A DNA stretch of 64,000 nucleotides from Geotalea sp. SG265 (GCF_022808985.1 NZ_JAKZFT010000017.1:1-64000), one strand, 5' to 3'; shown: positions 8,584 to 18,566, counted from the first letter of the stretch. Made by a program: numbers and translations. Notes: generated by a model not told the origin, from the letters alone.

Positions 8584-9426
8584 ATGGGAAAACCACTTTC
8601 GACGCAGGCTCTCAGCACAATCGGCAAACAATGGGGGAAAGCAAAGTTGACGCGGGAAGCAAACCTGCAGCATCTGAAAGGTTTTGCACACTGGGTCCAA
8701 AACAGGTACGGGCTGGAACGTATAGAGAATTTGAAACCAGCGATGATAGCCGCATATGTCGATGATTTGAAGACTCGCGGCGCCTCCAACGGAGCCATAT
8801 GCAACCACCTGTCGGCAATAAGAATGCTCGCTGCAGCCATTGGGAAGGCCAATATTGTGCCGAAGACCAATGGTGAGTTTGGCGTTGCTCGGTTAAGGAT
8901 GAGGCCGGTGATAGCCAACTACGAAAAAGTGCAGGAGATTAGGGCTGAGGTGGCGGCAATGGCTGGAAAAGGCGACAGGGTAGCCATGATGATGCATGCC
9001 GCTGCAGAATTGCGGGAGGCCTTTGGCTTGCGGGCGAAAGAAAGCCTTCTATCCAGGGTAGGGTCCATGGATGGCAAGCTCTATCTGCAGGTTTCCGGTG
9101 CAAAAGGAGGCAGGCCGCGTGCCCTTGAAGTCCGGACTGACCAACAATTGAAGGCAGTCCAGATTGCCGATCAGGTCGCCACTGCCCTTGGTTCCAAGAG
9201 CGGGAGAATCATGCCCCCTGAGTTGACTCTCAAAGAGGCGTATGACGCACAACGCACCATGTGGCGTAACCTTGGCGGTACCAAGGAAAACAAGGCCCAC
9301 ATGCATAGTATGCGTCATACATACGCCCAAGAGAGCGCAAAGCACGGAATGTCCAAGCAGGAGTTGATGAAGGAGCTTGGACATGGTGAAGAGCGATCGC
9401 CCGGTTTCTATATACCAAAAAACTGA
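8584..9426 (+). CDS. Tyrosine recombinase, Integrase_1 type
   Basis: A 280-residue site-specific recombinase. The N-terminal SAM-like core-binding domain (about 1-110) resembles PF12834 and the catalytic domain PF12835. Conserved residues are present: box I Arg in AFGLRAKES, a Lys in the beta-hairpin SGAKGGRPR, HxxR in HSMRHTYAQ, His in KELGHGEE, and a nucleophilic Tyr candidate in PGFYIPKN seven residues from the end. The protein therefore looks catalytically complete, unlike the second integrase nearby. It has a strong ribosome site and is followed by a clear terminator. Such enzymes occur in islands and conjugative elements. Its target is unknown, and it is not adjacent to the tRNA. Confidence 0.85.
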   Translation: MGKPLSTQALSTIGKQWGKAKLTREANLQHLKGFAHWVQNRYGLERIENLKPAMIAAYVDDLKTRGASNGAICNHLSAIRMLAAAIGKANIVPKTNGEFGVARLRMRPVIANYEKVQEIRAEVAAMAGKGDRVAMMMHAAAELREAFGLRAKESLLSRVGSMDGKLYLQVSGAKGGRPRALEVRTDQQLKAVQIADQVATALGSKSGRIMPPELTLKEAYDAQRTMWRNLGGTKENKAHMHSMRHTYAQESAKHGMSKQELMKELGHGEERSPGFYIPKN

Positions 9427-9453
9427 TCCCCGCCCGACAGGGCGGAAGAAAAA

Positions 9454-9491
9454 AGCCCCGTAGTGGCATTGCCGCTACGGGGCTTTTTTTT
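9454..9491 (+). terminator. Rho-independent terminator after the recombinase
   Basis: AGCCCCGTAGTGGC pairs with GCCGCTACGGGGCT (one G-U pair, three-base loop), followed by a run of eight T. It lies 27 bp after the recombinase stop codon. Confidence 0.9.
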
Positions 9492-9626
9492 ATGGCCGCG
9501 ATCAAAAACCAATCATCTTTTGCCGTCCACCCCGCTCCAGCGGCTGCTCTATAGCTGGTTTGCCTCCATTTTTGTCTTACGCCCTGCACATACCATATGT
9601 AAAGAATTGCACGACAGGGTTTGATG

Positions 9627-9917
9627 ATGGCAAAGGATACAGCTCCCCACATAGGCGGCAATGAGCCGCAACTGTTGAATCTGGCTGAGTATGCTTCACG
9701 CGTAGGGCTCTGCGTTAACACGGTGCGGGAGATGATCAGAAACGGCAGATTGGTGCAAGGGCGGCATTTTGCACGGCAAGGGAGACGATACCTCTTTCTC
9801 TGGGACACGGACCAAGCGGAAAAGCTCATCAGGGATCTGAGCCCGGAGCCGCCCCCTCCCCGGCCGCACCTTGTCAGCCGCAAGGGGAACCGGGTGGGCA
9901 TCAAATACAAAGCTTGA
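9627..9917 (+). CDS. Excisionase-like helix-turn-helix protein
   Basis: A small protein (96-98 residues) with a winged-helix DNA-binding motif of the MerR/excisionase (HTH_17-like) class: LLNLAEYASRVGLCVNTVREMIRNGRL followed by a wing ending in GRRYLFLWD. It has a Pro-rich C-terminal tail. Frames begin at TTG 9621, ATG 9624 or ATG 9627; agggtttg gives the best spacing to 9627. It precedes the DUF3596-like integrase by 79 bp in the same direction, which fits a directionality factor for that element, although a transcriptional role is equally possible. Confidence 0.7.
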   Translation: MAKDTAPHIGGNEPQLLNLAEYASRVGLCVNTVREMIRNGRLVQGRHFARQGRRYLFLWDTDQAEKLIRDLSPEPPPPRPHLVSRKGNRVGIKYKA

Positions 9918-9940
9918 AATTTTTGCAGAAAGGGCTATCG

Positions 9941-9996
9941 TTTTTCCCGCAAACGAAAAATCAGCCGGAGGGAGGTAGCCTATGAAAGGATCATAG
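9941..9996 (+). promoter_or_regulatory. Integrase leader with four-codon upstream ORF
   Basis: A strong ribosome site (ggagggaggtagcct) precedes ATG AAA GGA TCA TAG at 9982-9996. This stop codon is immediately followed by the integrase ATG, which has its own aaagga site inside the small ORF. Upstream, TTTTTC and GAAAAA can pair, and GGCTA near 9943 can pair with TAGCC overlapping the ribosome site. Translation of the integrase may depend on the leader peptide. Confidence 0.4.
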
Positions 9997-11508
9997 ATGG
10001 CGAAGAATAAAGTTGTTTGTGACGGTAGTAAACCGTGGCATGTGAAGCCTGCCTTTGGCAGCCTGTACACCATGAAGGACTCCCGGTACATCTACATCTC
10101 CCTGAACTACTATAAACAGCGCCTGCGGTTTCCTACGGACAAATTGGATACTCCTGAGAACTGGGAGGAACTGTGCGGGTTTCTGACAAAGGTTGGGGAG
10201 AAGATCAAGAGAAGGACCTTCTGCTTTGCAAAGACCTTCTATTGGCTGGATGATGCCACTAAGGCGCATTTCAGTGCCCTGGAGGGGCATGAATATCACC
10301 CGGAGCCGGAGGATGTGCTGTTCGGCGATTACGCTTTTTCCTGGATGGAACGGAAAATTCCGACGTTTGCTTCGGTGACCAAACAGCGGGATTATCGGGA
10401 AGCGCTGAATTCCCGGGTGCTCCCCCACTTTAAGGGGATGCCGTTCAGCCGAATTACGGCGACGGAAGTGGAACTGTTCATTGACAATCTGAAGCGGTCT
10501 TACCGGAACGGTAGGAAGACGAAGCCTCTTTCGGTGAAACGGGTGAAGAACATTCTGGCTCCTATGATGAAGATCTGGGAGGCTGCGTGCAATGACCACA
10601 ATTGGCAGTTGCGAAGCCCCTTTTCGGCGGTCTCTGAGAAGTACAAGGAACTCAAAGACCGGGCTTTACAGGAAAAGGAGCGGCTGTTGGTGGTACATGG
10701 GCTCTCGGAGGAGACTGTATCGAGCAGGGAGGTGTTTCTCCTGGCGGAATGGCAGCGCCTACTCTCTTTCGTTGATCCCCACTACCTGCCGGTAATGGAG
10801 CTGCTTCTGCTGGGCTTGATTGGCTCGGAGCTTGAGGGGTTGCAGAAGCAGCATGTGGCCCAGGATGCTCTGCGCGTGCGTTGTTCGGTGGTAAAGGACA
10901 AGGCGGGGCTTCAGTATCTGAAATTCAAGCCGAAGAACTGGTTCCGCAAAAGGGAGATTCCCATGACAAGGAGGCTGGAAAAGCTCCTTGACCAGGCAAT
11001 GGCTGCTTCGCACTCAGGGATGCTCGTGGAGTTCGCCAACGACATCACTCTTCCGGCAAACAGCTTTGTCCTCACCATGAAGGACGGCAGGCCGTTCAAC
11101 TACGACTCTTTCAGAAAAACAGTCTGGGACAGGGCTCTAAAGCAAGCGGGGCTGCCGGCGAGGGTTCCTTATGCCTCACGCCACACCCTGGTGCAGTGGT
11201 CCCTGCTGATCGGCATGACCAAGACCAGGCTGGTGGACCTGATGGGGCATTCGACGAAGAAGATGATCGACGAGGTTTACGGGGCATACCGGCAGGGGTT
11301 GGTGGATGAGAAGGAGAATATCCTCAACTTCTTGGGGGAGGATTTCCTGGCGCTAGAGGAGTTAAAGCTTGCCTTTCCTGAACGGTACCAAAGAAAGATG
11401 GCTGTGGAGCCAAGACCCGTAATGGCAAAAGCCCCTGCCCTTGCCGCCACTTTTGGTCAAAGTTTTGGTCAAAGCCAGGGGCTCTATGCTGATAACTACT
11501 TGAAGTAG
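9997..11508 (+). CDS. Tyrosine integrase, DUF3596-like, adjacent to tRNA-Gly
   Basis: A 503-residue integrase. Residues 1-70 resemble the arm-binding DUF3596 domain (PF12167), followed by a core-binding SAM-like domain (about 105-200) and a catalytic domain (about 245-440). HxxR box II reads YASRHTLVQW, the next His is in DLMGHSTKK, and a Tyr candidate lies in EVYGAY. The box I position that is normally Arg (GxRxxEL) is Ile here (GLIGSELEGL). The gene ends 12 bp from the 3' end of tRNA-Gly, which is the probable attachment site. A 12-bp tandem repeat lies inside its 3' end. It follows the excisionase-like gene and a four-codon leader ORF. Whether the enzyme is active cannot be judged from sequence alone. 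Confidence 0.88.
   Translation: MAKNKVVCDGSKPWHVKPAFGSLYTMKDSRYIYISLNYYKQRLRFPTDKLDTPENWEELCGFLTKVGEKIKRRTFCFAKTFYWLDDATKAHFSALEGHEYHPEPEDVLFGDYAFSWMERKIPTFASVTKQRDYREALNSRVLPHFKGMPFSRITATEVELFIDNLKRSYRNGRKTKPLSVKRVKNILAPMMKIWEAACNDHNWQLRSPFSAVSEKYKELKDRALQEKERLLVVHGLSEETVSSREVFLLAEWQRLLSFVDPHYLPVMELLLLGLIGSELEGLQKQHVAQDALRVRCSVVKDKAGLQYLKFKPKNWFRKREIPMTRRLEKLLDQAMAASHSGMLVEFANDITLPANSFVLTMKDGRPFNYDSFRKTVWDRALKQAGLPARVPYASRHTLVQWSLLIGMTKTRLVDLMGHSTKKMIDEVYGAYRQGLVDEKENILNFLGEDFLALEELKLAFPERYQRKMAVEPRPVMAKAPALAATFGQSFGQSQGLYADNYLK
11451..11474 (+). repeat. Perfect 12-bp tandem repeat near attachment site
   Basis: TTTTGGTCAAAG occurs twice in direct succession at 11451-11462 and 11463-11474, within the last codons of the integrase and 47 bp from the tRNA. 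It is flanked by AGCCCCTG (11430) and CAGGGGCT (11476) in inverse orientation. These could be arm-type integrase sites. Confidence 0.6.
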
Positions 11509-11520
11509 TTGATTATTTGC

Positions 11521-11595
<75 letters not shown>

Positions 11596-11612
11596 TTAAT
11601 GGAAAGATATAT

Positions 11613-12956
11613 TTAGCCTATGGGCTCCTCTTTTGTCAACAGGTTTTTGCTGAGATATGCCTCTGCTTCGGCTCTGGTGGTGACGATGCCGCGGCTTTCC
11701 GCTTCACGCAGCAGCTCCAGTGCCGCGCCTACTGGCTTGCCGGGCGGGATTTCCAGGAGATGCATAACCTCCCCCCCGGAAAGGAGGAGATCGGCGGCTC
11801 CTGCTTCGTATTCGTTAAGGAAATAGGAGGCGAGGCTCCGGCAGATGGCCGGCGATGCTTTTTCCTCGGCCAGGGCAAAGAGCACGATCCCGGGGCCAGC
11901 AGGCTCGTTGTCCCGAAAGAACCGGAACATGGCCCGGCGGTTGCCGAAAGCAGGAATGGCCGCGGGAAGCTCGCTCCTTTCAGTCAGAAATTTCAGCACC
12001 CGTTGAGTCATGTTGCTGAGCCGCAACCGCGCTGCAAGATAATCAAGAGTGCCGGGAAAGGCGTTGCCGTCTATGAAGGCTGCCAGCTTCACCAAGGACA
12101 ATACCGTCACCCCCGCCTCAACCTCCCTGTTCAACTGTCCCATGAACCGTTCCTGCTCTTCTGGGAATAAACGAGAAAGGTCGGCGACAACTTCCTCCAC
12201 CCGCCTGGCTTTGCCGATCCGCTCATCGATCCGGCCACGTCCGGCCACGCCGGCGGATAAAGGGTCGTTCAGCAAAGCAAGGGGAAGCAGCCCGTGGAGA
12301 AGGCCGGAATCGAAAAGCATTGCCAGCCAGGTGTGGATGCGCGGCGCAGCAAGAACCTGGAACAGCTCATCCCTGAGGCGCTCTCCCGCCACCCGTTCGA
12401 GAAGATTGCTTTGATCGGTGATGGTCTGCAATGTTTCCCCATCTATTTCATAGCCGAGGGTCGCGGCAAATCGTATAGCTCGCAGGAGGCGCAGCGGGTC
12501 ATCAATAAAGGTGTCATCCTTACAAGCCCGAATAATGCCCCTTTGCAGATCTCTGAGCCCCCCTGTCGCGTCAATAATATCTTCGGCATTTCCACTAAGG
12601 GGGCGGGCCAGGGCATTAATGGTAAAATCGCGCAGCAGCAGATCTTTCTCGATTGAACTGCCACGCAGGAGGGCAAAGTCGCAGGTCGCCATGGTGCCGG
12701 AATTATTCACCACCCGGGCCTGCTGCCGCGGTTCGTCCAGCCAAAAGAAGGCGGCACCCATTTCGCCGGCAAAGCGCCGTGCCACCTCGCCGCATGCCGA
12801 TGACAGGGCAAAGTCCAGGTCCTTGACCTCTCGCCCCAACAAAGCATCGCGTACAGAGCCCCCGACGAGATAGGCATCGATGGATAATTCTTGGGCCAGA
12901 CGCGTTATAGTCTGTACCCCCTCGCTCCGCAAGATGTCTTTAAGTGCTGTAACCAT
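11613..12956 (-). CDS. CCA tRNA nucleotidyltransferase / poly(A) polymerase family
   Basis: A class II nucleotidyltransferase of about 447 residues. The head domain carries YLVGGSVRDALLG and KDLDFAL, the GG and DxD metal-binding motifs. It is followed by LLRDFTINALA and DPLRLLRAIRFAATLG, the nucleotide-selection and neck motifs. This family adds CCA to tRNA 3' ends or polyadenylates RNA. The length and absence of a long basic tail favour the CCA enzyme, but several such paralogues can divide the work. The start at ATG 12956 is chosen over an upstream TTG without a ribosome site; the usual N-terminus begins just before the GG motif. The gene lies between tRNA-Gly and flgM. Confidence 0.85.
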   Translation of the reverse strand: MVTALKDILRSEGVQTITRLAQELSIDAYLVGGSVRDALLGREVKDLDFALSSACGEVARRFAGEMGAAFFWLDEPRQQARVVNNSGTMATCDFALLRGSSIEKDLLLRDFTINALARPLSGNAEDIIDATGGLRDLQRGIIRACKDDTFIDDPLRLLRAIRFAATLGYEIDGETLQTITDQSNLLERVAGERLRDELFQVLAAPRIHTWLAMLFDSGLLHGLLPLALLNDPLSAGVAGRGRIDERIGKARRVEEVVADLSRLFPEEQERFMGQLNREVEAGVTVLSLVKLAAFIDGNAFPGTLDYLAARLRLSNMTQRVLKFLTERSELPAAIPAFGNRRAMFRFFRDNEPAGPGIVLFALAEEKASPAICRSLASYFLNEYEAGAADLLLSGGEVMHLLEIPPGKPVGAALELLREAESRGIVTTRAEAEAYLSKNLLTKEEPIG

Positions 12957-12990
12957 ATGCTCAAGTTTACCCAACACTCCCGTTGGCGGC

Positions 12991-13018
12991 AATAAAAAAG
13001 CCCGCTTTGGGCGGGCTT
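12991..13018 (-). terminator. Terminator after flgM
   Basis: On the minus strand AAGCCCGC pairs with GCGGGCTT across a five-base loop, followed by TTTTTTATT. It ends 24 bp after the flgM stop codon. Confidence 0.85.
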
Positions 13019-13041
13019 CTCCAGGCTATGGTGCCGGGCTG

Positions 13042-13356
13042 CTATTTTGTTTTTGACAGGGAGGCGATCAGTTTCTCAGCGACCTCACGGCCGCTCACCT
13101 TATAGGTGCCTGCTTCGATCTGCGATTGTATTTCCGCCACCTTGTCGACGCGGAAGCTTTCGGGACCCTTCAGGGAGAAGCTGGTTCTGTTAACCCGCTC
13201 CGCTCCGACGCTTATGTTGACCGTATCGCCACTCTTGTCTGTTTTGGCAGCAGCCTCGGCCTCTTTTCCCATCTTTGTACTGGTCTGGGCCTGCTCGACC
13301 TTCTGGTGCTTGAGGAGATCGACCCCGGTAGATGGGCTGTTGTCTTCGATTTTCAT
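13042..13356 (-). CDS. flgM: Anti-sigma-28 factor FlgM
   Basis: A 104-residue protein with the FlgM signature in its C-terminal half. RVDKVAEIQSQIEAGTY followed by KVSGREVAEKLIASL is the two-helix segment that binds sigma-28 (FliA). The N-terminal half is Lys/Glu/Thr-rich and probably disordered. FlgM holds FliA inactive until the flagellar hook is complete and it is exported. A strong ribosome site (ggaggcaaagttc) supports the start. No flagellar gene is adjacent: neighbours are the CCA enzyme and a HAD phosphatase. It is followed by its own terminator. Confidence 0.9.
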   Translation of the reverse strand: MKIEDNSPSTGVDLLKHQKVEQAQTSTKMGKEAEAAAKTDKSGDTVNISVGAERVNRTSFSLKGPESFRVDKVAEIQSQIEAGTYKVSGREVAEKLIASLSKTK

Positions 13357-13441
13357 GAACTTTGCCTCCGTTTGTAGAGCTATCCTTGAACTTTTCGGCA
13401 GCAGTTGATGAAACTTTAGCGAAATTTTTGAGAAAAGTAAA

Positions 13442-14086
13442 TTAAAGGGGTAGCGCCAGCAGCCGGGAAAAGGAATCGATTGTCATATCGGCCGATTTGA
13501 TCTCATTCTCATTGCCATAGCCATAGAGGCAGGCAATGGTCGTTACGGCAGCAGCCTTGCCGGCTTGCAGATCATGAATGCTGTCCCCGACCATTACCGC
13601 CTCGCCGGCCGGGATACCGGCATCCGCCATGACCTTCAGGAGCGGGTCGGGATAGGGCTTGCGCAAAGGAAGCGTGTCGCCGCCAACTATATCGATGAAG
13701 TACCTATCCAAAGCAAGCTCGGCGAGGAGTTTTCGGCACAAAGCTTCGGCCTTGTTTGATACCACGGCCATCTGCCGCCCCTGGTCATGGAGGATGGCAA
13801 GCGTCTCACGCACGCCGGGATAGGGCATGGTCTTATCGGCGATATGGGCGCTGTTGTAGGCGATGAAGTTCTCCAGCCCCCTGCGCAATTCGGCGGGAGA
13901 TTTACCGGGAAGGGCGCCACGGACCAGGTTGGCGGCCCCCTCCCCCACCAGTTGCCGTACCTGCTCCATGGTCAGCGATCCCAAGCCGAATTCGGTGCGC
14001 ATATGGTTGACGGCATCGGTGAGATCTTCCAGGGAATCGCAAAGAGTGCCATCCAGGTCAAACAGTATGAGCTTCTTTTTCTCCAT
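13442..14086 (-). CDS. gph: HAD-family phosphatase, phosphoglycolate phosphatase type
   Basis: A 214-residue haloacid dehalogenase-type hydrolase. Motif I is LILFDLDGTLCDS (two catalytic Asp), motif II is in MAVVSNKA, motif III is the Lys in LRKPYPDP, and motif IV is VMVGDSIHDLQAG. The helical cap between motifs I and II is of the phosphoglycolate phosphatase/Gph class. It probably removes phosphate from 2-phosphoglycolate or a related small substrate. The ATG at 14086 follows ggaagggaat; an upstream in-frame TTG has no ribosome site. A terminator of guaA lies just upstream, so the gene may have its own promoter or depend on readthrough. Substrate assignment is tentative. Confidence 0.8.
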   Translation of the reverse strand: MEKKKLILFDLDGTLCDSLEDLTDAVNHMRTEFGLGSLTMEQVRQLVGEGAANLVRGALPGKSPAELRRGLENFIAYNSAHIADKTMPYPGVRETLAILHDQGRQMAVVSNKAEALCRKLLAELALDRYFIDIVGGDTLPLRKPYPDPLLKVMADAGIPAGEAVMVGDSIHDLQAGKAAAVTTIACLYGYGNENEIKSADMTIDSFSRLLALPL

Positions 14087-14103
14087 ATTCCCTTCCAAAG
14101 ATC

Positions 14104-14127
14104 AAAAAGGGCGCACAAGGCGCCCTT
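14104..14127 (-). terminator. Terminator after guaA
   Basis: On the minus strand AAGGGCGC pairs with GCGCCCTT across a five-base loop and runs into a T-stretch. It lies 4 bp after the guaA stop codon. Confidence 0.8.
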
Positions 14128-14130
14128 CCA

Positions 14131-15693
14131 TTATTCCCACTCGATTGTTGCCGGTGGTTTGGAACTGATATCGTAGACTACCCGATTGATGCCCTTCACC
14201 TCGTTTATGATACGGCTGCTGATACGGGCCAGATCCTCGTATGGGAGCGGGTACCAGCCGGCGGTCATGAAGTCCTTGGTCTCGACGGCCCGCAGGGCCA
14301 CCACATATTCGTAGGTCCGGCCGTCCCCCATGACGCCGACGCTCTTCACCGGCAGAAAGACGGCAAAGGCTTGGCTGATCTTGTGATAGTGGTCAGCGGC
14401 GTAGAGCTCTTCGATGTAGATGGCGTCCGCCTGGCGCAGGATGTCGGCATATTCCTTCCGCACCTCGCCCAGGATGCGCACTCCCAGGCCCGGCCCCGGA
14501 AATGGATGGCGCCAGACCATCTGGTGTGGCAGCCCCAGCTCTTCCCCGATTGCCCGCACCTCGTCCTTGAACAGTTCACGGAGCGGTTCCAAGAGCTTCA
14601 GCTTCATGTGCTCTGGCAGTCCCCCCACGTTGTGATGGCTCTTGATGTTGTGGGCCTTGCCGGTCTTGGCACCGGCCGACTCGATCACGTCGGGATAGAT
14701 GGTCCCTTGGGCCAGCCAGCGGGCATCGGTGATCTTGTTGGACTCCTCCTCGAAGATCTCCACGAAGAGGCCGCCAATTATCTTCCGCTTCTTTTCCGGA
14801 TCGGTCACCCCGGCCAGGGCGGACAGAAAGCGCTCTTCCGCGTCCACGCGGATAACCTTGACACCAAGGTTCTGGGCAAAGGTAGCCATTACCTGATCCC
14901 CTTCAGCTAAGCGGAGCAGGCCGTTGTCCACGAAAACGCAGGTAAGCTGTTCGCCGATGGCTCTGTGGATCAGGGCTGCCGCCACCGACGAATCCACGCC
15001 GCCTGAAAGCCCCAGAATAACCCGCTCGCTCCCCACCTGCTGCTTGATACGGGCCACAGCATCCTCAATGATCTGTCCCGGAGTCCATTTGCCGGAACAG
15101 CCGCAGACCTTGCGGACAAAAGTGTCGATCAGCAGCTCACCCTGGGGTGTATGGTTCACCTCCGGGTGGAACTGGACGCCGTAGAGGTTGCGGGCCAGGC
15201 TCTGAATGGCGCAGACTGGCGCGTTGGCGGTACCGGCAACCACTTCAAAGCCCTCGGGCACTCGCGAGACATGGTCGCCGTGGCTCATCCAGACTGGGCT
15301 TTTTCCCTCGACGAAGAACCCGTCGAAGAGCGGCCCCGGCGTTCCCTGTGCCAGCAGCTCCGCATGGCCGAACTCCCTTTTTCCCGCCGGCACCACTTCA
15401 CCGCCAAAGTGGCGGCTCATGAGCTGCATGCCGTAGCAAATTCCCAGCACCGGCACCCCCAGCTCGAAGAGCTCCTCGGCTACGGCAGGCGCGCCCTCAT
15501 CATAAACGGACTTGGGACCACCGGAGAGGATGATGCCGCTTGGAGCAAAGGAACGAATCGCCGCCATTCCCATGTCGAAAGGATGGAGCTCGCAGTAGAC
15601 ATGGGCTTCCCGCACCCGCCGGGCAATCAACTGGGTGTACTGTGAACCAAAATCGAGGATCAGTATTTTTTCCGCATGTATATCAACTGCCAT
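14131..15693 (-). CDS. guaA: GMP synthase (glutamine-hydrolysing)
   Basis: A 520-residue enzyme that converts XMP, ATP and glutamine to GMP in the cytoplasm. The N-terminal class I glutamine amidotransferase domain (1-195) has the catalytic Cys86 in GICYGMQLM and a His/Glu pair in QFHPEVNHT. The ATP-pyrophosphatase domain follows with the P-loop [13 protein letters not shown] near 230. The C-terminal dimerisation domain ends in PPATIEWE, the normal family terminus. Length is typical. Guanine biosynthesis is completed by guaB just upstream on the same strand, but a 121-bp cruciform repeat separates the two genes. A clear terminator follows. Confidence 0.98.
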   Translation of the reverse strand: MAVDIHAEKILILDFGSQYTQLIARRVREAHVYCELHPFDMGMAAIRSFAPSGIILSGGPKSVYDEGAPAVAEELFELGVPVLGICYGMQLMSRHFGGEVVPAGKREFGHAELLAQGTPGPLFDGFFVEGKSPVWMSHGDHVSRVPEGFEVVAGTANAPVCAIQSLARNLYGVQFHPEVNHTPQGELLIDTFVRKVCGCSGKWTPGQIIEDAVARIKQQVGSERVILGLSGGVDSSVAAALIHRAIGEQLTCVFVDNGLLRLAEGDQVMATFAQNLGVKVIRVDAEERFLSALAGVTDPEKKRKIIGGLFVEIFEEESNKITDARWLAQGTIYPDVIESAGAKTGKAHNIKSHHNVGGLPEHMKLKLLEPLRELFKDEVRAIGEELGLPHQMVWRHPFPGPGLGVRILGEVRKEYADILRQADAIYIEELYAADHYHKISQAFAVFLPVKSVGVMGDGRTYEYVVALRAVETKDFMTAGWYPLPYEDLARISSRIINEVKGINRVVYDISSKPPATIEWE

Positions 15694-15745
15694 ATTAGTT
15701 TCAGTCCTTAAAAGGTTTATCAGTGGGAATTGTCACCAGAATTAC

Positions 15746-15866
15746 GAGTGTGAGAAAGTCTCCAGCTGCAAGGCTTGCGAGCCCGAAGGAATGAGGCGTA
15801 GCTGCGCTACGCCGCAGTGACTGAGGGGAAGCGTAACGCAGCAGATGGACCTTTATCGCACTCGCA
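15746..15866. repeat. Cruciform-forming intergenic repeat between guaB and guaA
   Basis: The outer arms are imperfect inverse complements: GAGTGTGAGAAAG near 15746 and CTTTATCGCACTC ending near 15863, extending inward through CCAGCTGC and GCAGATGG. The centre is a perfect hairpin, GGCGTAGC-3-GCTACGCC, at 15795-15813. The element ends exactly at the guaB stop codon (15867-15869). It has the form of a short non-autonomous mobile or REP-like element. Confidence 0.6.
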
Positions 15867-17351
<1,485 letters not shown>

Positions 17352-17445
17352 TCAAAAGACGTCTAAATATTAACCAGACAAGCTAGTACACCCCCCCCAT
17401 CAAGTCAAGTTAAAAGGGTTTAAAGGAGGTGTATGTCTTCGGCGA

Positions 17446-18516
17446 TCACCGAGGGATGAAAGCCTCTTTGTCCTTGATTTTGCCGAGCGTTGCGACAATG
17501 AGCCGGACGGCATTTTCCAGGTCGGAAAGTGAGAGTACCTCAACGGGGGTGTGCATGTAACGCAGGGGAATTTTCACCAGGGCAGTGGCGACCCCACCCC
17601 TGGAGATCTGCATGACGTTGGCATCGGTGCCGGTGGCTCGGGGAAGGCCGGTGAACTGGACCGGGATATTCTCTGCGGCCGCCGTTTCTGCCAGAAGTTC
17701 GAAAAGGGCTGGGTTGATATTGGCGCCACGGGGAAGAATGGGTCCTTTGCCGAGCTTGACTTCGCCGTTGTGTTTCCTGTCCACGTCGGGCTGGTCGGTT
17801 GCAAAATCGACCTCGACACAGATGCCGATATGGGGATTGACCGTATAACTGCTGGTGGTGCCGCCGCGAAGACCCACTTCCTCCTGGACCGACGAGACGC
17901 CGTACAGGTCCACCTGGAGCTTGTCGGTCAACTCGGCAACCCGGCGCAGTACCTCGGCCACGACAAAACTCCCCGCCTTGTCGTCGAACCCGCGGCTGGT
18001 GACGCGATCCCCCTGAAGTTTGCTCAGCCCCACGGCAAAGGTCACCGGATCACCCACACGAACAAGGGCTTCCGCCTCTTTTCTGCTGGCAGCACCGATA
18101 TCGATGTACTGGGCATCCAGCTTGACCACCGTTTCCCGGTCCTTGGGCTCCATGAGGTGAATGGGCTTCTTGCCGATGACACCGGAGATAATGCCGTTGC
18201 GGCTATGGATATTGACCCTCTGGCCGGTGGAAAGATGGGGGTCGACACCGCCGATGGCACCGAAATAGATAAAACCGTTATCGTCCAGGTATTTGATCTG
18301 GAAGCCGATCTCGTCGGAATGCCCCACCAGCATGACCCGGGGGCGATCCTCACCGACCCCCTCTATGGCACCGAAGACATTGCCCATGACGTCGGTGGTG
18401 ACCGAAGCAAAGGGCTCCACATAGGACCGGAAGATTCGTTGGGCAGGCTGCTCGTAACCGGAAGGACTGGGTGCCGCCAGAAGGTTCTCCAGAAACTCAA
18501 AGGATAGATCGCGCAT
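17446..18516 (-). CDS. M42 family metallopeptidase
   Basis: A cytoplasmic aminopeptidase/endoglucanase-type M42 protein (356 residues). Metal ligands and catalytic residues are visible: His in LVGHSDEIGF, Asp in FDDKAGSFV, the Glu pair in SSVQEEVGLRGG, Asp in CVEVDFATD, and a C-terminal His in PLRYMHTPVE. The N-terminus LAAPSPSGYEQP is typical. These enzymes form large self-compartmentalised dodecamers and trim peptides. The ATG at 18516 follows ggaggtgtctg; the longer frame from 18546 overlaps spacer repeats and has no ribosome site. It is the last gene of a probable miaB-DUF151-M42 operon. Confidence 0.9.
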   Translation of the reverse strand: MRDLSFEFLENLLAAPSPSGYEQPAQRIFRSYVEPFASVTTDVMGNVFGAIEGVGEDRPRVMLVGHSDEIGFQIKYLDDNGFIYFGAIGGVDPHLSTGQRVNIHSRNGIISGVIGKKPIHLMEPKDRETVVKLDAQYIDIGAASRKEAEALVRVGDPVTFAVGLSKLQGDRVTSRGFDDKAGSFVVAEVLRRVAELTDKLQVDLYGVSSVQEEVGLRGGTTSSYTVNPHIGICVEVDFATDQPDVDRKHNGEVKLGKGPILPRGANINPALFELLAETAAAENIPVQFTGLPRATGTDANVMQISRGGVATALVKIPLRYMHTPVEVLSLSDLENAVRLIVATLGKIKDKEAFIPR

Positions 18517-18540
18517 CAGACACCTCCATAAAACCTTAGT

Positions 18541-18561
18541 TATCAACCATCAGCTATCAAC
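18541..18561. repeat. Short heptamer-period repeat
   Basis: Three consecutive 7-mers, TATCAAC CATCAGC TATCAAC, lie in the gap between the M42 and DUF151 genes. The 7-bp period resembles the larger arrays at 54-60 kb, but the motif differs. Confidence 0.4.
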
Positions 18562-18566
18562 CGCCT

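Noticed and set aside
1-11520. Second attachment-site copy of the tRNA-Gly 3' end inside the window
   Set aside because: No repeat of the T-arm sequence was seen by eye on either strand.
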